From the NCBI RefSeq assembly GCF_021155775.2, contig NC_060234.1, positions 1,178,001 to 1,242,000 on the forward strand: a stretch of 64,000 bases of DNA, in the 5' to 3' direction. A model generated the notes under the pieces. That model made no database searches. It saw only the letters and a program-made list of their open reading frames with translations, and was not told the DNA's origin. The stretch is from Neodiprion pinetum (taxonomy: Eukaryota > Arthropoda > Insecta > Hymenoptera > Diprionidae). Shown one piece after another: positions 1 to 13,078 of the stretch (positions within the stretch are counted from its first letter, which is position 1; the number at the start of each line of letters is the position of its first letter). Made by a program: the position numbers and the translations under genes.

Positions 1-390
1 CGAGATGTGATCTATCTCATAATCCTTGTACAGCTGTACAGGAAAATTAGAATGAGAAACAAAGAAGGGAAACGTAACCGCGGTGACATGTGACGTCAAA
101 TCCGAATGATTCACCGCAAAGAATGGCACGTGGTTGGACTGCAGCGAGGACAGTGACAAATCGGTAAAAGCTGACAAAGTCCATTCGGGCAAAAACGCGC
201 TGTGTGTATCGAAGTGTGGAAAAGCGTCTAACTGCATGTGGGGGAGTGGAGGCGGAGGTCACCTCGTACCTACCTGAAACTTAAAAAATTCCAAGACCGC
301 GCCCCGGTAATTGACTGAAGCGACCAAAGAGGGAGAGAGAGAGAGAGAAAAGGAAAGCGTTGAGGAAATCTGCCCCAAGTCACGAGACTG

Positions 391-396
391 GTAAGT
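391..396 (+). other. Isolated consensus splice donor (GTAAGT)
   Basis: GAGACTG|GTAAGTGCAG follows a purine-rich leader with a GA microsatellite. It could end an untranslated first exon, but no partner exon is identified. Confidence 0.2.
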
Positions 397-1968
397 GCAG
401 CTCAGCGGACTACCGACTGCAGGAAGTCGTATCTGAACGCGAGCGTCTATCGCGAAGCGAACCCTCGTGCTTTCACTCCAGACGGAAATCTTCGGGACGA
501 CCGAACGACTCCATCCATCCCCTATCTCTCGCTATCTCGAAACACCGGCTCAAAGTGCCTCGCGAAGTTCGGAAGGCCTCGGAGCGATAGGACCTCACCC
601 GATAACCGCGTTCCGGTCAAGGCCGCGTCGTGTCGAGGACTCGCCCGAATTCACAGACGGTGATTCTCGCTACGTTCGTCTCGTATTTCCACCCTCGGAT
701 ACTCCTCGAATCGAGATCCTCGTTATGCTCTCCGTTATGTTCTCGAGGAGAGGTCACTAACCCCCTGCATTTATCTCGGCCTCTTCCGTTGGCGGACTCG
801 AGACCGTCTGTCTGTCTGTCTGTCTGGTCCAGCGGCTGAAAACATCTCGCTCGGCATCATCTCGCCGTGGTTGTAAACAAACGGAGCCTCGTCTCGATCT
901 CGAGGATCCCCGACGATTTTAAGGACCTCCGCAATTCCGCGGGTGAAAATCTATTCCAACCTCGATGTTTGTTGTCTCAGCCTTTCTCACTCCGAAATTC
1001 TGGAGAGCCTCGGGCGGATTACCGAGGCTCTTCGCACGTTCCGAGTATTTGAATACAAGGATTTAAACCTTCTTTAAAGACTCGAGTCTTTCGACTTCCA
1101 GAGCCGAAGGTGTCTCGCAGTCGCGAATATCGTTCATTGGTTGGTTCGCTGCATGAATACCCGGCAAAGTCGAGAAGGTGGAAAATTACTCCAGGCCAGG
1201 TTACTCTTGTAACGGAATTCCCGTTCTCGGTTACAATAATTATTATTGAATGTTGAATAATTTTTATGCGATGGAAGAAAAAGTACGGTAACTTGAGCGA
1301 ATCGTCTAAATTATCTTTCCTACCTTGTATATTGTAAATTCGGTATTTGGTGCATAAATACAATATTTAGTTTAAAAAATAAAAGTATACGTGTAAAAAC
1401 TCATCATTATTGTCCCGTGTGGAAATTGGCATCGTTTTCGCTTCTTTCAATTTGTTCGATTTCCATATTTCGCCTTTAATAATTCCAATTTATTTGTTTT
1501 CGTATGAAACAAAAATGACACAAATCAAAAAAGACTGTTCGTTCTCGCCACGTAAAGGGACCTCGGTGAAACCGCATGGACGCGAGTTTCTTACAAACGA
1601 TTTTCAAAAGCCGCGAAAAAACTTTTCACCGTAAACGGTTTACTTCGTACAACAGCAAGAGACATCCTTAAAACATGCAAAGCATTTACTCGCAGCTGTT
1701 CGCTTCTACTAAGAAATGGCAATTTTTTTATTTGTAACATCGTTGAAGCCGACGTGCGATATGATTGCTACATTGTTCAAATTGTATTTGACTCTGGCGT
1801 GATTTGACTTAGCGATGTATAACTCTGGACGCGGGGAACACGCGAAGCGAACGCGGCTCACATCCAAGGATCGCTGTTGGCGGTGTGAGGAACACAGGAT
1901 CCCTTCATCCAGGATTTCCTATTAGACGTACCTGCAGCCAGGACTAGTTCAAACAGCCGAGGAGGGGG

Positions 1969-1976
1969 TATAAAAG
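1969..1976 (+). promoter_or_regulatory. TATA box (TATAAAAG)
   Basis: A consensus TATAAAAG in a GC-rich setting (GAGGAGGGGGTATAAAAGCT). A start site 25-30 bp on would give a very short leader before the ATG at 2014. Confidence 0.4.
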
Positions 1977-2013
1977 CTGCGGTTATTAGCCGCGGGCGTG
2001 CCAGGAAGAAACA

Positions 2014-2130
2014 ATGCCGGAGGGTCGGCCTGCGGATGGTGTCATAAAAGTTTTGGAAAAAGCCGCGAAGGCTCGCAACTCTCGTTTGCGGCTCACCCCG
2101 GGCCCGTCAGAGGCAGGTACCGGAAGTTGA
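2014..2130 (+). CDS. Candidate small ORF or first coding exon downstream of a TATA box
   Basis: ATG with AACA context opens MPEGRPADGVIKVLEKAAKA and continues to TGA at 2128-2130 (38 residues). A possible donor (GGCAG|GTACCG) at 2117 would make it a first exon instead. A TATA box lies 45 bp upstream. No family is recognised and no second exon was found. Confidence 0.25.
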   Translation: MPEGRPADGVIKVLEKAAKARNSRLRLTPGPSEAGTGS

Positions 2131-3340
2131 CCCTCGCCTCAGTTCCTAGTCCACAAAATATTTGCCATTTTCCTCATCCGCCGCGCCCGAGAAACCATCG
2201 TATTTTCGTCCCACCCTCCGCATGCACACACGGCACGTTGTTTGCTTTCTCGCCACCTTTCCTCTTTTATTCTCTTTACATTTTTCTTCTTCTGTCTTTC
2301 GTTACCGAGGCTTATGCCTAAGACCCGAATCTTCGCCGATGTGCCATCGCCGCACGCTTTTCCCCTAGTGATTTCGTAAATTTTCTTTCCTCTCTTTTCT
2401 TCTGTCTATCTGCCTTGGGCAATTTTTCTTCGCCGCGTTGATAAGGCGACGAGACTTTGTTTTTAGGAAAAAATCGAACCTCGAATGGTACGAGAAGAAC
2501 GATGACATTTTTCATTCTCCTCAACGTTGAGAATGCGATACCTAATCTCGCGGTAGTTAGAAGTGTCAGGTCTGGTGTGCGAGTGGTTGTATAATAGCTG
2601 TAATAGATCAAACGCGGGGATGCATTGGTCGGGGGATTGGAAAACGCGTTGCAGACTGGTTTGAAATATTTTGACACAAGTTAGAATTCGAACCGAGAAA
2701 CGATTGATTATCGTCCCTTTCCTCCTCGCACTAATTCGTTTTCGAGTATACATTCTTAAATTACATATTACGTTGACAATTTTTCAAGTCACGAGCGGTT
2801 TTCTTCAAAAAGCCCCACCCCCAACCCCTCAAAAAAAAAAAAAGAAAAAGAAAAAGGCTGGTCAACGTATAACCAGGGACAGAAAAAACAGCCAGACTAG
2901 AATTAAAAAAAAAAAAAAACAAATAAAATAAAAAAACTCGACATGATTTATTCCCTATTCGAATATACATGTACGTGCGTGATGCGTGAAAAGGACTCTC
3001 TATATTCGAGTGTGAAGAAGAGTCAACCGATATGCATGCATATGCGGGAGGGATTTTTTTTTTCTTTTTTTTTTTTTTATTCTCCTTGCAGCGCGAAAAA
3101 CGCTAGCCAGACAGCACGACGTGTTTCAAAAATTATACACTCGTGTCTGCAGCATATATTCAACGCTATATAATATGCCTGAACATTGACGTCGAGTAAT
3201 TTGAAACTCGGTCCTGTCCCGAAACCCAGCGAGCTTACTTGGCACTTGCAGCAGCGCAGCTGGACGTCTCAGGATTGGTGACAAGTGCCGAATCGTTTTT
3301 TTCCCTCCCTTTCTTTTCATTTTCAAATTCCTTTTTTTTT

Positions 3341-3367
<27 letters not shown>
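3341..3367. repeat. AG dinucleotide microsatellite
   Basis: An uninterrupted AG run of 13 units between a T run and purine-rich sequence. Similar GA tracts occur at 332-348 and 6032-6056. Confidence 0.85.
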
Positions 3368-3372
<5 letters not shown>

Positions 3373-6300
3373 GGAGAAACGATCGCTTTAACGAATTTGT
3401 TGCCATGTATCTGATCCTTTTCTCTCTGTTTTTTTTTTTTTCTTCTTTTCCGACTCTTTTCTTCGTCGCCTCTAAAATTCAACACAATATACTCAAAGTT
3501 CGATCGTAAACCGTCTTCTCTGACGCAACAAAACATTAACGAGGCACGAACCAATATCTAACAGTCGCAATACGTATATATGTATACACACGACACGCGG
3601 ACTTCGTCAGGGTTTTTGTATAGTAAACGCCAGTGACTTGCGCACTTAAGAAGAATTATTCCTTTCCGCTGTCAGTTTTCAAAGGGACGATGAAAAACGT
3701 GAAGAAAAGTCCATAGAAAGGCGAATAATCAGTGAAAAAAGCACGGTGGTGTTGAAAAAAAAAATTTTTTTTTTACTCTTCAACGCCATAATTATGCGGC
3801 AGCGTTTTTCTGCAAAGCCGTTGAAAATTTCGACAAGAGATGATAAAAATTGTTTGGGAGAAGAAAAGGTCGAGAAAATGAATCAGCCTCCTTCGAAATT
3901 CAACAATAATCTGATTACCCGACACACGGCTAATTTTACAAATTAACGAACGATGAAACATGCAAGTCGAATGAAGTCCGAAAAGAGGTGAAACGAAAAA
4001 ACAAAAAAAAACAAAAAAAAAAAAAGAAGACGAAAACGAAAACGGTGAAAGCGTCGATCGTAAATCTGTGGACCAATTAAAATCGGGGATGCACGAGCGC
4101 GACGTTGTTTTAAAAGGGGGGCAAAAAATTGTGACTGACTGGAAATAATATAATGCCCGACTAATGGGCCCGACATCGGAGGTTGAGGCCCCTCGTACGC
4201 GTATCCGTCATCCGGGGCGTCGGGGAGCCGCCGCGGCCTCTAACCCCTCCGACCCACCCCGTGACTGATTTACAGCCCCGTCCGGACCCAAATCACCCCG
4301 GCGTCTGACCCCCAAAACTCGACCCTGAGAGGACTGAGCCTTCGCAGCCATCCGCCGCCTCCTCGTCTTCCTTTTCTCCGCTCTTTTCCCTTTCCCCCTG
4401 TATATTCTTATTATTTTTCCCGGCATACATCTTACGCACTCCGCATGCCTGCTTAAATTAACAGAGAGAACAAGTTACGCACGATTTACAGAATTCTGGT
4501 TTTAATGCCCCACTTGTTCCACTAATCGAAACTAAAATCCACTTAAACTCGCGTTTTCGGACGGACTTTATGACCGTTTAAGGTCCTCGCCTTCGCTCCG
4601 TTTTCTAGATTTCTTTACTTTCGTTTTATCACCTAATTTTCTCGACCGAACTGGGGGCAAAAAAAGAAAAAAAAAAAAAAAACACCGTGCGACATAGAAC
4701 GAAATTAACATAAGCCACTCTTTATAATACCTGACAACTTTGCTGATTTTTTAAACAATCATTGACACTGTATGTTGCGTTCTTTAAATTGTACCATATC
4801 AATCTGCGGGTCGTCCCAATGAAAACTTTTCCGACCTCCAAATGAAGACCACCCCCCTAATATACATACGTATAGAACGGAATTGGAAGAAACAACCGAT
4901 ACCGTGGAATCGGCCTTTAAGATTTTTGTAAATATTTGAAACGGTATTGAAAAGTGTACTCTGTTCTCGGGATGTTTGTTTTTACCATTTCTATTTTTAA
5001 TACTCATTGCACGAACTAAAGCGTAGAGCGGCAAAACCGAATACAACACAACGCATTTTATCCTGAAGCGTGCCAGTTTGAAGGCGGAAATCCGGTCTTC
5101 CCGAACGCCGCAATGCGGCCCAAACCGATAACGAAATCAACGGATCGTGTTTGGGCCCGTGAATAAGCGGAGCGGTTGGGATCGAGCTACTAATTGCCGG
5201 ACACGCCGAGATACCACAGAATTTTAATTAGTCACCACTCTTAAAATCGCCTCTTTCGACCTCAAACCTCGAGGTAGAATAAAAAATAATTCAACAGCAA
5301 AGCTGAAGAAATCGTCGCCGAGGCTTTCTCGGTCTCTTCGCTTCTTCGGGTCCGTCGTTGTTATACCTGGAGAGAGGGTGAAGAAAGAGGGTGGGAGAAA
5401 ATCAGCAAATATTTGCCTCGTTATTACTTTACTCGGGCTGCGATCGAGCCTCGCTTTTGTTCACCGCTTGCAGGGTCGGGATGAGCCGAGCCGACGCTTA
5501 CTAAACTAACACTCTCGACTGCTGATCGTTTATTGCCGATGATGATGATAGACAACCCTTCGAATAATAATAAGAAGAACGATGTGAAATGAAAGAATTG
5601 TCGATGCGTGTATTCAGGAAAGTGAAGCAGATAAGGGAAACAGGAAAAAGGACGAAGTTCGTCAGTGACGCGAGGAAAGAATCGTACGCCGTTTTTAGAA
5701 TTGAGATCGAGATTCTCTCGCTGCGCAGCCGCGACGCTCCAAGTTTTGTCCTCCGTTATCAGCCGGTCAGTCTCTGCAGCATCGGTTATCAATTCGCGTT
5801 GCGATGCCGAGGCGTATGTCGTACACTCACACAAAGACTGGGGCGTTTATTCATCTCGGCGAATATTACAGTCGGCGTAATTGCGGAATATTCCAACACG
5901 CGATCGGATTTTCTTATTATTCGCAGGATATTTATTGTTGAAGAATTATGATTACGGCGTATCGTGTTAATTAATTTTAGCCGCAAAGAATACAACGTCG
6001 CGAGCCGAGATCGTGAGACTAGGATTAAGCGGGAGAGAGAGAGAGAGAGAGAGAGATTTCAACAACAAGTTGAATAACAAAAACCGATCGAACAACAACA
6101 AGTTCATGAATCAACTTTCACTCTCTCCCTCTCTCTCTCAACTCTTTTCGTCTCTCTTTCTCCGGTTTATGAAAAGATTCGCGGATCTCGCCACAGATGG
6201 CACGAGTTCGCAGAAAAAATGCGTACACTGCCTGTAACGGCGTCGAGTCGATAATAATAATAACAATAACAATTTATCTTTCAGCTCTGTGTTTATAACA

Positions 6301-9300
6301 CAATTATAATTGGTAGACAAATTGTTAATCAGTTGAAGAAAATTCAGTTCCACATTTCGTTTCGGCTGTTGTAGAAAAATCAATGAAAAATGTTTCGAAC
6401 AATTGTGAAGAAAAAATTGCGGCAAAATCGGAAAGAGCTTTCGATTCGTGGCATTGATTTGGCGCGGAATGCCTTGTATCGGGCGCTGCAGTTAGAGCTG
6501 GCAAATGACTTCTCCATTCGGCTGCAAAGCACGAGTAAAAGCGTACGCGTTGTACGACGCGTACGGATGCAGGTATATGGCGAAGCGTAGGGTAACCTAG
6601 TTGCATTGTTTTATGCGTCACACCGTAAAATCACTAAATCAGCCGTTCCCCGACTCCTCCCCCTCCTTCGGCTAGTTTTCTGCCAATGTTAAACCAGAGC
6701 GAGAATACATCCAAGCCACGTTTCAGCCTCGACTTTATTCAATTACAATCGGTACATCAGGCTGAGTTAATATGGCGTCGCATCGGGCAATCAGCTGATC
6801 GCTCGAAGACAATTGCGGGAACATCGATGCGCCGAAAACTTGATGCAAGCTGTTGGCTTTTTCAATTACCGCGTTATTTTGTTCCGTAGATGAAATGCGC
6901 GATGAAAAATCACTCGCATGATTAAATGCGACCAATTTATAGGTTGGGGTGTTCTTCGATTTCGCCACCAGTTGCTGCGGGACTTTGCGTTTTAACTCGC
7001 TTGTTCGTTTCAATGTTCGAAATCTCTCCTTGTACTCATTGCTCCTATCTTATACAGGCAATACAAGGCACATCGATATAGAAGATCGTTTTCGGTTTCG
7101 TTATTCGCTGCGTATCGTCGGACGTGAACGCGCCTTTACGTTTTGCGTTCCGGACGGAACTGCGACGTTAACTGCAACTGCAACTGCAACTGCGGGTAGG
7201 TAGATAAAGTGGATATTGCGTTACGTAGCCGCCTGCAAGGCCTGTTCGTGCACACAGGTATATAATACCATATGCGGACAGGTAATACAGGCATGCAGGC
7301 ATGACCTATGCACAAATAGGAACAATAATCAGCGCTGCGACATTTCCTTATGGTACTCGTAAAATATTGTCGGTGTACACCTTCGCTATACCGCTGTCGC
7401 GCTTTGCATTCTTTCTTTCTTCCTTTTTCCCTAAACTATTTTTTCCACTTCGCTTCTCCGTCTTTCGCATACCGCTGTACGTACCTGTTAGTGATGCAAC
7501 GAATGTACATTTTCAAATCTGGCGCCATTTCTCTCCGTGGCTAAAAATTGACAATTGATTGAGACTGACGGGTACACCGTGCAAGTCGCAGGCACGCATT
7601 GGCGCCGTTTGCATCTTATTCTGGAAATTGCCTAATCAAATTATTTAACGACAAATTGATGACGGAAACAAATCAATTTTGAGGTCAGAGTGCGATTCAA
7701 ACGCAAAGACAAACTTTTATAATAAAGGTTCATTATCGAACTAATGTTTTTTGTCTTACTTAATATTATTTTCACAATTTTTACAAACAAAATATGAAAT
7801 ATCCGCGACGGTCAAATGATTTTTGCGAACGTCGAGAAATGTGCGAATATTCGTTACATCACTACAGTTACCTACGTTACATGTCGATTTCGCCTTGTCC
7901 AGATATTTAAATCGAACAACCCTATCGTTCCTCTTTATTTCGCCATCTCTATTTTCCATTATAATATTTTCCCTTCTTTCCACGATTTTTCCTTCTTGAA
8001 TTACTTAATTTTTTTCACTCTGCACGTCGTCTCTACAATCTATAATTTCAAAAGGATACAATTGCCGTGTATAAGAAAAGAAAGAAGGGATGAACACATT
8101 TTCAGGATTAATTCCATATTGCAACGGTTTTCCAACCTCTCCTTGTGTTTGCACGCCATGTATTATTTGAGCATATGTATTACGGTGTCGGTATACATGG
8201 ATGTTTGAGTCCCTATGTACGAACCGACAACGTTTCCTCAGCTGCGCGGACGAGATAACCACGTGAAATGGGCGTACATTCTGGGCGGGATTCGATTCCT
8301 CAGGGACTCCCGGGAGGATTCTACTCCCATCGTTAACACAGCGCACGTCCGCTCTGACAGCAGCTACCGTAAGCTCTTAGTTGCAAAAAGGAATTAGCGG
8401 AACACGTGTGCAAGGGATCGCCGCCTTATAATACCTTCACGTCATGCCATGCAAAAGCAACAAGCTTCTGCGATTGAGGAAGAGAGGAATGACAATCGGA
8501 ATAATTTAGTCACAATCATGTGCCATTACCCATCCCTCGAATGTTAAATTTTAATAATAATAATGCCCAAAAGTTATCAATAAATTTTAGCATAAAGTAT
8601 TCAACGTTGTCGACGAGACACTCTTTTGGTTGAGAATTTATAGCCAGTAAATTCTTAACGATCGTCAAAACGACCACCCACTGGAGGGGATGATCCGATA
8701 GTTTTGAAAAGATCTCGATGATGGATCGAGAGAAAACAACGTTGATCTATACGAGGAAACGAAGTGAAAATAGTAGATGGCCAAAATGGTACACGTGTCT
8801 AGGTACCTACGTCACGTGTCACTGGAAGTACGACTTTTCATCCCAAGAAACAAGAAAAACGAAAGGGGGAAAAATACCTCGTTAGGCGTAGAAACACAAC
8901 ATACTACAAATTTCCTCACAACGACAACCATCCCCGGTTAATTGCTTGCTTATTTTCCCCTCACCGGGACAAATATCCGCGCCCCGCCTCTCGAGGATCT
9001 TCTACCCTTTGCACGGAGATCCTGAAGATAAGAAAGCGTCGGAGGCTCCTCCACGAGATGGAGATAAGCTATTGTTCGTTAGCCGAGCCCTGTTTTCCCT
9101 CGAAAATTGGAAATTCGAGGTTTTCAAAAAGCGAGTCGACTCTCGCCGGGAAAGGAAAGAAAGAGAGCTGGTCAGTGCTGATAGGAGCCCGCATGGAGCG
9201 TGCAGGCGACTTGGTCCTCAGCTTCGTGGTTTCCGTTCAGTGACGCCCAACGACCGTTTTCCCTTATCAATTCACGGGGGTTCCAGCTGTCGTCGCCCGC

Positions 9301-9604
9301 CACTCTTGCCGCGGCTCGTTGTAATATTGCTCCGCATTCACCGCGTGTCTGAATGTTTGCTCCGTTTTTTCGTCACCGCCTCGGAACGGAACAAGCCTGC
9401 AGCCCTGTCGGACGATAACGAATTTCAGCTATCGTTTCTCACATTTTTTATCCCTTCATTTTATTATGCGTTCGTTTAATTGGGTTGGACACGTGAATGT
9501 CCAGGAGATGAATTTTGGAGCGAATTTTATACAGCGTTGTACAGTTTTGTGATGGAGGTATAATATTCAAGATCGAAGATTACCGAGGGAGTGGTGAATT
9601 GTTA

Positions 9605-9800
9605 GGGGCGGGGTTCAAATTCCGAATTTAAAAAGTTTCGAAAACGCCAAATTCCCAATTTTTTGGCTGTGAAACGGAGCAAAGAAATCAAACTTTGAAA
9701 AAACATCAAGTTTCGAATGGTCCGAAACTCGACGCTCAAAGTTCCGAAAGTGCGAATATGAGAAAATTGAAAAATCTGAAATATCGAAATTCTAAATGAT
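9605..9800. repeat. Dispersed TTCCGAA-rich repeat, copy 1
   Basis: It starts GGGGCGGGGTTCAAATTCCG and contains AAGTTTCGAATGGTCCGAAA then CTCGACGCTCAAAGTTCCGA. Matching segments occur at 48.5 kb and, inverted, at 58.85 kb. Confidence 0.7.
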
Positions 9801-11055
9801 CCAAGATTCTCAAATTCGGTACATCAACATCAACCCTACAGTACAACAAACGATTGAAACCAGATTTCCAAATTCATTTCCACCAGCGACATGGTAGGGA
9901 TTGGAAAAGGAAAAGCTGAAGAGAGAGGTAACGCGTAACAATGGTGTCGGTTTATCTCTCCGACCTTGGCTAATCTTTCGCCACAAAGATTACCCTATCG
10001 CCGATAGCTTACTATGCTTGGCTATAGTCACACACGCACGGTTGTGACGCTTGCATCTGTCCCTGTGTAATCCACGTAGCACGTACTTTACACACGCGTC
10101 GAAGATACGTTGGCGCAAACCGTTTGATTGGCTATCTCGTTCGCCTTCTTTCTCCTTCGCTCACTTCTTCATTCATACTTTTTTCGCACGTTCCTCGCTC
10201 AGCGATGACTTTCAGCTCTGACTCAAAAATCTAGGCCAAGTGCGTATCGCGCTTCAATTTTGTAAATGATTCGATGCGGGCTCACCAAGGCACTTGTGTC
10301 TAATTGCAATTAATCTTCTAATGCAGAAGCCAGTCTCTGTTCGTGTTTCATACTTATTATGTTCCAAGTGACTTTAGTTTCCGATGTCAGCATTATCCGT
10401 AAATAAAAAAATAATCCTGCTTATAAAATTATTCGTTGGACTCAACTCGTACGTTTAGCTTTTCCGACTTCCGAATAAAAACAGCCGCATTCCGCAGCGT
10501 AGTATCGCGTTCCAAGTCTCGTTTTATTGGGCGCGTAACAAGGCATTGAAATAAAGAAAGAGAGACGGAGAAAGGATGCAAAAGGGAGCAAAAGAGGAGC
10601 GCGCGGAGAGCGTGTTGTTGGGTATCGAATTTTATCGCACCGCCATGGCGGGGGATACGCGTATCATTATCTTCCGAGATAGCACCTTGGCATTCGTTAA
10701 TAGGAGACGCACACCCACCCACGCTCCTCGTCGTCAGCGCGTAATAATATTGTTTAAACAACCACGACGTGACGACGTCTCTCGCTCCGGAACTCAAGCG
10801 TCAACCTCCACCTCCGCGTCGCCGCGTCGTCATCCAATTCTTACGAGTACGGTTAGTCTTCCTCGTATTTTACAATTCGACATACGATCTCTTCCAGTGT
10901 CATTTTCCCTCCCCTTGTTTCGACCTTTTTCTCCCTTCCCTTCCCCTCCCTCTCGGTGTCAGATTCTAAATTGATCCGCACTGGAACCGAACGATCTTTT
11001 CCGAGACTTCTGCGAAAAGATCCCTCTTGGCAATGTAGATTCCACAACTGTCATG

Positions 11056-11235
11056 ACGAGTATGTGTACGGACAGCACTTTTTCGGAGTCAAATCTACAT
11101 CAGTTGTGGTAGATCAATATAAGCGTATCGTAACTCTCTGTAGTGGTGTTCCATCTTTTATCATCGGATTTGTTAATCTTGCCACAATTGCCGTACGTTA
11201 AACTCCAAAAAAGTGCTGTACACATATTTACCGCA
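11056..11235. repeat. Foldback (nested inverted repeats)
   Basis: GAGTATGTGTACGGACAGCA then CTTTTTCGGAGT on the left pairs with AAATATGTGTACAGCACTTT then TTTGGAGT read from the opposite strand on the right. A second nested pair (CCACAACTG and CAGTTGTGG) lies within or beside it. No gene is seen inside; it is probably a small foldback element. Confidence 0.55.
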
Positions 11236-12538
11236 GGAAATGTAGAATCTAAATTATATTTCTTTCCACGCAGGAGCTAGAATTTGTCGACATTCGGTTT
11301 CTCTACCGATCAAAAAACGAGTTCATTTGATGAAGAATTTGTTGAAAAAGTCGTTACGTTGACATTCATCGATGAAACGGTTAACCAAGCAAAAAAAAAA
11401 AAAACCCATCCAGGTTCGTTGAAAAAGAAAACTCTGATTCTTTGGTGAGTGTATAATTACAGTTTGAAAATTTCGTCAAACAAATATAGAAAATCGAGAG
11501 AAGAATCGAGGCTGAAGTTAGTAACGTTAACGTATGGAAACGTTGAAAGAAAAATGATTATTTTAAGTCAGCATAATCTAAGTTCGTTGATGCTGCATTA
11601 ACGGTTTAGCAAGTTTCCCGTAACCCCGAAAGTAGCGAAATAAGGACTTTCTCCAAAGATACGCGTCGTTGGAATAAAGCAGCCGAGTTCGGCCGATGAG
11701 GAGAATCGCACGTGGAGGATCCCGAAGTGAATTGGAAGCAGTTCCTCGGCCGGCAGTTTGGCATTCGGTATCGCGGATGGAAGATAAGGGGTATCGGTTC
11801 CCCGGTTTATAAACGCACACCGAGCAGTCATTCGCGCGATTGTGCATGCAGCCGGGGCACATAACCAAGATAGAAAACCCGTACGTACACGCTTACTACG
11901 GGAGATATCGTGCGTTTCCACTATCTGGCCGTGGCGTGTGTTGGTGAGGCATTATCACTGCATATTTCATGAAATCAGTATACCGGGGAGGAGTGCCAGC
12001 GGACTTACTGGCTTGCCTCAGTAGCCCGCGATCGCCGTTTAAAGAAGTTTTACTCGAGGCACGCTCTCCTCTTTCGATCACCCGTTTGATCCTCGAGTCG
12101 CTCCTTCGACTGGATCAGCCTCCGGCTTAAGGGGTCCTTTGGCCAAGTGGACAAAGTGAGACGGTGAGAACTCGGTCTCGGGTTCGTCGCCGCTCCATTT
12201 TCGACCACGGAATGAAAAGGGGGAAACGTTTCCCGTGCAGTGACCGGTGTGACGTGAAGTTGGTGGAAATTCGGAGAGTCAGAAATTCCGACCTCCTCCC
12301 CAATAGAGTGCGCGTTTCGACGCCAGTCTGGCCGAGGTTCTGGACTATCGAACCCGGAATATGTATTTTTGTTTGTCACCGTTACCGATGGCTCACCTCA
12401 AACATTTGCTTTAGGCACGGTTCACGATCCCTCGAAGATGGATCGAACGATCGGCTTCTTCGTCATCTTACCGCGCAGAGTTCGCTCCGTTTAAGGAAAA
12501 AGTGCCCTCTGTAACTATGCTGTTGGAACTATCGTATA

Positions 12539-13078
12539 CGAGGTGTGTTGAAAAAATAACGGAAATTTTGTAACTTTGCGTGTCGCGTTAGTCCGATTAG
12601 CGCGATTTTTTCGTTGTTGTGTTGGTAAACATTTCTGAAAAGTTCCCGTACCGCCTTAGTCGTGTTGGATATTTAGTCTATTGCCAGCTGTCAAAGAGAG
12701 TTTGCGATTTCGAAAATGAATCAGAGAATTTTTATTAAATTTTACTACAAGAATTTCATCCCTCGTTCGTGATTTTTTTGCCAAAAACAACACTGTAACG
12801 ACGCATCAGCCTCCATATTCGCCAGGCATGGATTCGTGTGACTTTCTTCTGTTCCCAAAAATAAAGAGAACCTCAAAAGGACCGTCGCGTCGTTTCGCAA
12901 GCATGGATGAGGTTAAAAAGGCATGGCTGAAAGAGCTAAAAGCTCTCCGAAAGAACGCGTTCCGGAAGTGGGTCAGGGATTGGAAAAATCTATCTAAGGG
13001 GATAACATTGTCGTCGACGAATCAATAAAATTCTTACCACATAAACGAAAATTCCCCTTATTTTTTTAACACACCTCG
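12539..13078 (+). mobile_element. Internally deleted mariner element with intact TIRs
   Basis: A 540-bp element flanked by TA on both sides. Terminal inverted repeats of about 32 bp begin CGAGGTGTGTTGAAAAAATA on the left and, reverse-complemented on the right, CGAGGTGTGTTAAAAAAATA. The left part keeps a mariner-like N terminus (MNQRIFIKFYYK). The right part keeps the C-terminal catalytic region (NNTVTTHQPPYSPG, then MDSCDFLLFPKIKR with the third catalytic aspartate, and FRKWVRDWKN). Most of the transposase between them, including the first two catalytic aspartates, is missing, so it cannot move itself. Near-matching ends suggest it could be mobilised by a full-length relative elsewhere, or was until recently. 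Confidence 0.92.
12769..13028 (+). pseudogene. Mariner transposase C-terminal remnant
   Basis: Within the element, an open frame reads RDFFAKNNTV, QPPYSPGMDSCDFLLFPK, then MDEVKKAWLKELKALRKN and a stop at 13026-13028. The PPYSP...CDFLLFPK block is the third part of the DD34D catalytic triad region. A full transposase would be about 340 residues; only about a quarter is left. Confidence 0.88.

Larger units (their letters stand above)
1..12538. other. Region without a confirmed gene
   Basis: Open frames here are short or lack family motifs, including the 177-codon frame at 8946-9479 and the 136-codon frame at 5424-5834. The region holds a CRE-like TGACGTCA at 91-98, the donor at 391, the TATA/candidate exon near 2 kb, GA and T/A microsatellites, the dispersed repeat at 9.6 kb and the foldback at 11.1 kb. 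GC-rich patches occur at 4.2-4.4 kb and 8.95-9.45 kb. Confidence 0.6.

Noticed and set aside
6735..7013. 92-codon minus-strand frame ending at an AATAAA
   Set aside because: The signal overlaps the stop by chance and the peptide shows no known motif.
7816..8208. Hydrophobic 130-codon plus-strand frame that could suggest a chemoreceptor
   Set aside because: Hydrophobicity comes from T-rich sequence; no TYhhhhhQ or other receptor motif.
8946..9479. 177-codon plus-strand frame
   Set aside because: Charged and proline-rich without conserved motifs; the region is GC-rich and all frames have few stops.
9605..9630. tRNA B-box-like GGTTCAAATTCC
   Set aside because: No matching A box or cloverleaf upstream; it is part of a dispersed repeat.
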